From positions 5,890,001-5,954,000 of the forward strand of contig CM055612.1 of the NCBI GenBank assembly GCA_029379385.1: DNA of 64,000 bases, given 5' to 3'. A program made the translations under genes and the position numbers. Each line of letters begins with the position of its first letter. Position 1 is the stretch's first letter. The notes below the pieces were generated by a model. The model saw only the letters and a program-made list of their open reading frames with translations, searched no databases and was not told the origin of the DNA. This DNA is from Quillaja saponaria. Taxonomy: Eukaryota > Streptophyta > Magnoliopsida > Fabales > Quillajaceae. Below, piece after piece: positions 63,101 to 64,000 of the stretch.

Positions 63101-64000
63101 AGTATTAACCTGCTGACACTGAAAATTAGATTGATTATATAAAACATTGTGCTTTGTGAACAAAACTTAAAATTTATAATCTCCAGCCATACACATAGAT
63201 TCAGCAGTTGCACTGGTCGAAGAAGATTTTGTGGTGCAACAATTAAAATTTCTAGTTCTGAGTTTATATAATTTTTTTTTCTTCACAAAAATCAGAGACC
63301 ATTGTATTAAGTTATATATAAATTGTCAAATATGCATTTACATATTTGATAACTAATAAAGTATTGGGAAGTATAATTTTTATGACCTTCTAGTTTCAAA
63401 GTATATATGGTCATAATTGGATTAGAGAGTGTGAATCAACTGATTCGAATATCACTTAACTGTTAAATAAAAAAGAAAGATAATATACTATATAGAAGAA
63501 CATATCACATCATGTAAGTTAAAACTTTTTTGCGTTACCACACTCAAAATATTTGGATGAGAATGTAAAATTTAAAAGGTTTTGTAAGACTATAATCAAA
63601 ACTGAGTATGCATGCATGTATTACGTATTTACTATTTTAACTGCCAAAGACACTGGATTTTAAAACTACGAAAATTTTAATCAATCAGAGACTGATGCCT
63701 GAAAATGAAATACCGGCCTTATCCCTTTGACCTCAAGCAAAGAAAAAAAAGAAGAAAAAAATTGTTCTATTTTTGTTTTTACTATGCGCACACAAAATTA
63801 TAAAATATTGATACTTAGATTAAGTTGCAAATATAGAACTAATTTGTTGAGCAAGTCTCCCGGATCACGCCTATATCTCTCGTGTGCTGCATGATAACCT
63901 AATTCACATAGTTTATATCTTCACATATATAATATTATAGCTCATATATCTTTGGAACAAACTGGATACACATCTTGTCATTTTTCTTCCTATAAGCAAC
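57170..64000. other. Intergenic AT-rich region to the window end
   Basis: No gene is supported in nearly 7 kb. Seen here are a 38-base direct repeat (AGCTTGGATAATATTTAATT...) near 59611 and 59649, a doubled CAATTCTATTGGCTTAG near 60060, a pyrimidine-rich GC island at 61545-61620, and a poly(A) run at 62602-62625. Short open frames near 58066, 61622 and 62198 have no recognisable content. Confidence 0.5.
62565..62655 (+). mobile_element. Possible degenerate SINE with internal poly(A)
   Basis: AGTTCAACTAATAAGATA at about 62582-62599 resembles the A box of the unit at 52917-53010 on the other strand, and AAGATCTCAAATTCAATC after a 24-base A run resembles a weak B box. This is a tentative reading. 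Confidence 0.25.

Noticed and set aside
1..64000. Multi-gene biosynthetic or defence cluster
   Set aside because: Only one enzyme of specialised metabolism is present and it is dead. The other genes are unrelated housekeeping or signalling genes.

Overview
This is a eudicot nuclear chromosome segment. The evidence is GT-AG introns in every gene, very AT-rich spacers, plant-only families (Aux/IAA, WAV3-type RING/vWA ligase, bHLH93-type factor, 671-aa ATP-type PEP carboxykinase) and typical plant transposon relics. I cannot name the species from sequence alone. A woody rosid such as Citrus would fit, but that is a guess.

Layout, left to right. 1-3140 (minus): 5' half of a symplekin gene whose last visible intron carries a miniature LTR element. 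3.1-12.8 kb: gene-free and repeat-rich, dominated by a 4.5-kb palindromic element with Helitron-like CTAGT ends and a 1.1-kb minisatellite rich in CCCTAA-like steps, followed by other Helitron-like ends and a dead Ty3/gypsy chromodomain fragment. 12.87-14.87 kb (plus): UFC1, the E2 enzyme for UFM1, with a SINE in intron 2. 15.93-19.96 kb (minus): PEP carboxykinase, 12 coding exons. 22.2-23.6 kb (plus): a COMT-class O-methyltransferase pseudogene. 25.6-27.1 kb (plus): a glutamyl-tRNA reductase (HEMA) pseudogene, 5' truncated. 29.05-31.41 kb (minus): a WAV3-family RING/vWA E3 ligase. 31.4-41.8 kb: gene-free, with two tandem-repeat blocks and another copy of the palindrome arm. 41.8-45.8 kb (minus): an Aux/IAA repressor of the IAA8/IAA9 type with a 5'-UTR intron. 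46-51.8 kb: gene-free with one clear MITE. 51.8-52.3 kb (minus): a small conserved membrane protein like Arabidopsis At5g65660. 55.75-57.09 kb (minus): a bHLH93/bHLH61-type factor. 57.1-64 kb: gene-free.

The genes do not form an operon or an evident biosynthetic cluster. They cover RNA 3'-end processing, UFMylation, gluconeogenesis, ubiquitin ligation and auxin response. The WAV3-like ligase and the Aux/IAA gene both belong to families tied to auxin or gravitropic growth, but their proximity (10 kb apart) is probably chance. The two pseudogenes lie next to each other between intact genes and both keep introns, so they are decayed DNA-level duplicates rather than retrocopies.

Exon boundaries were set by hand from GT-AG sites, reading-frame continuity and family knowledge. 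No database search was possible. I found no convincing unknown multi-gene system. The most unusual structure is the palindromic element with its embedded minisatellite.
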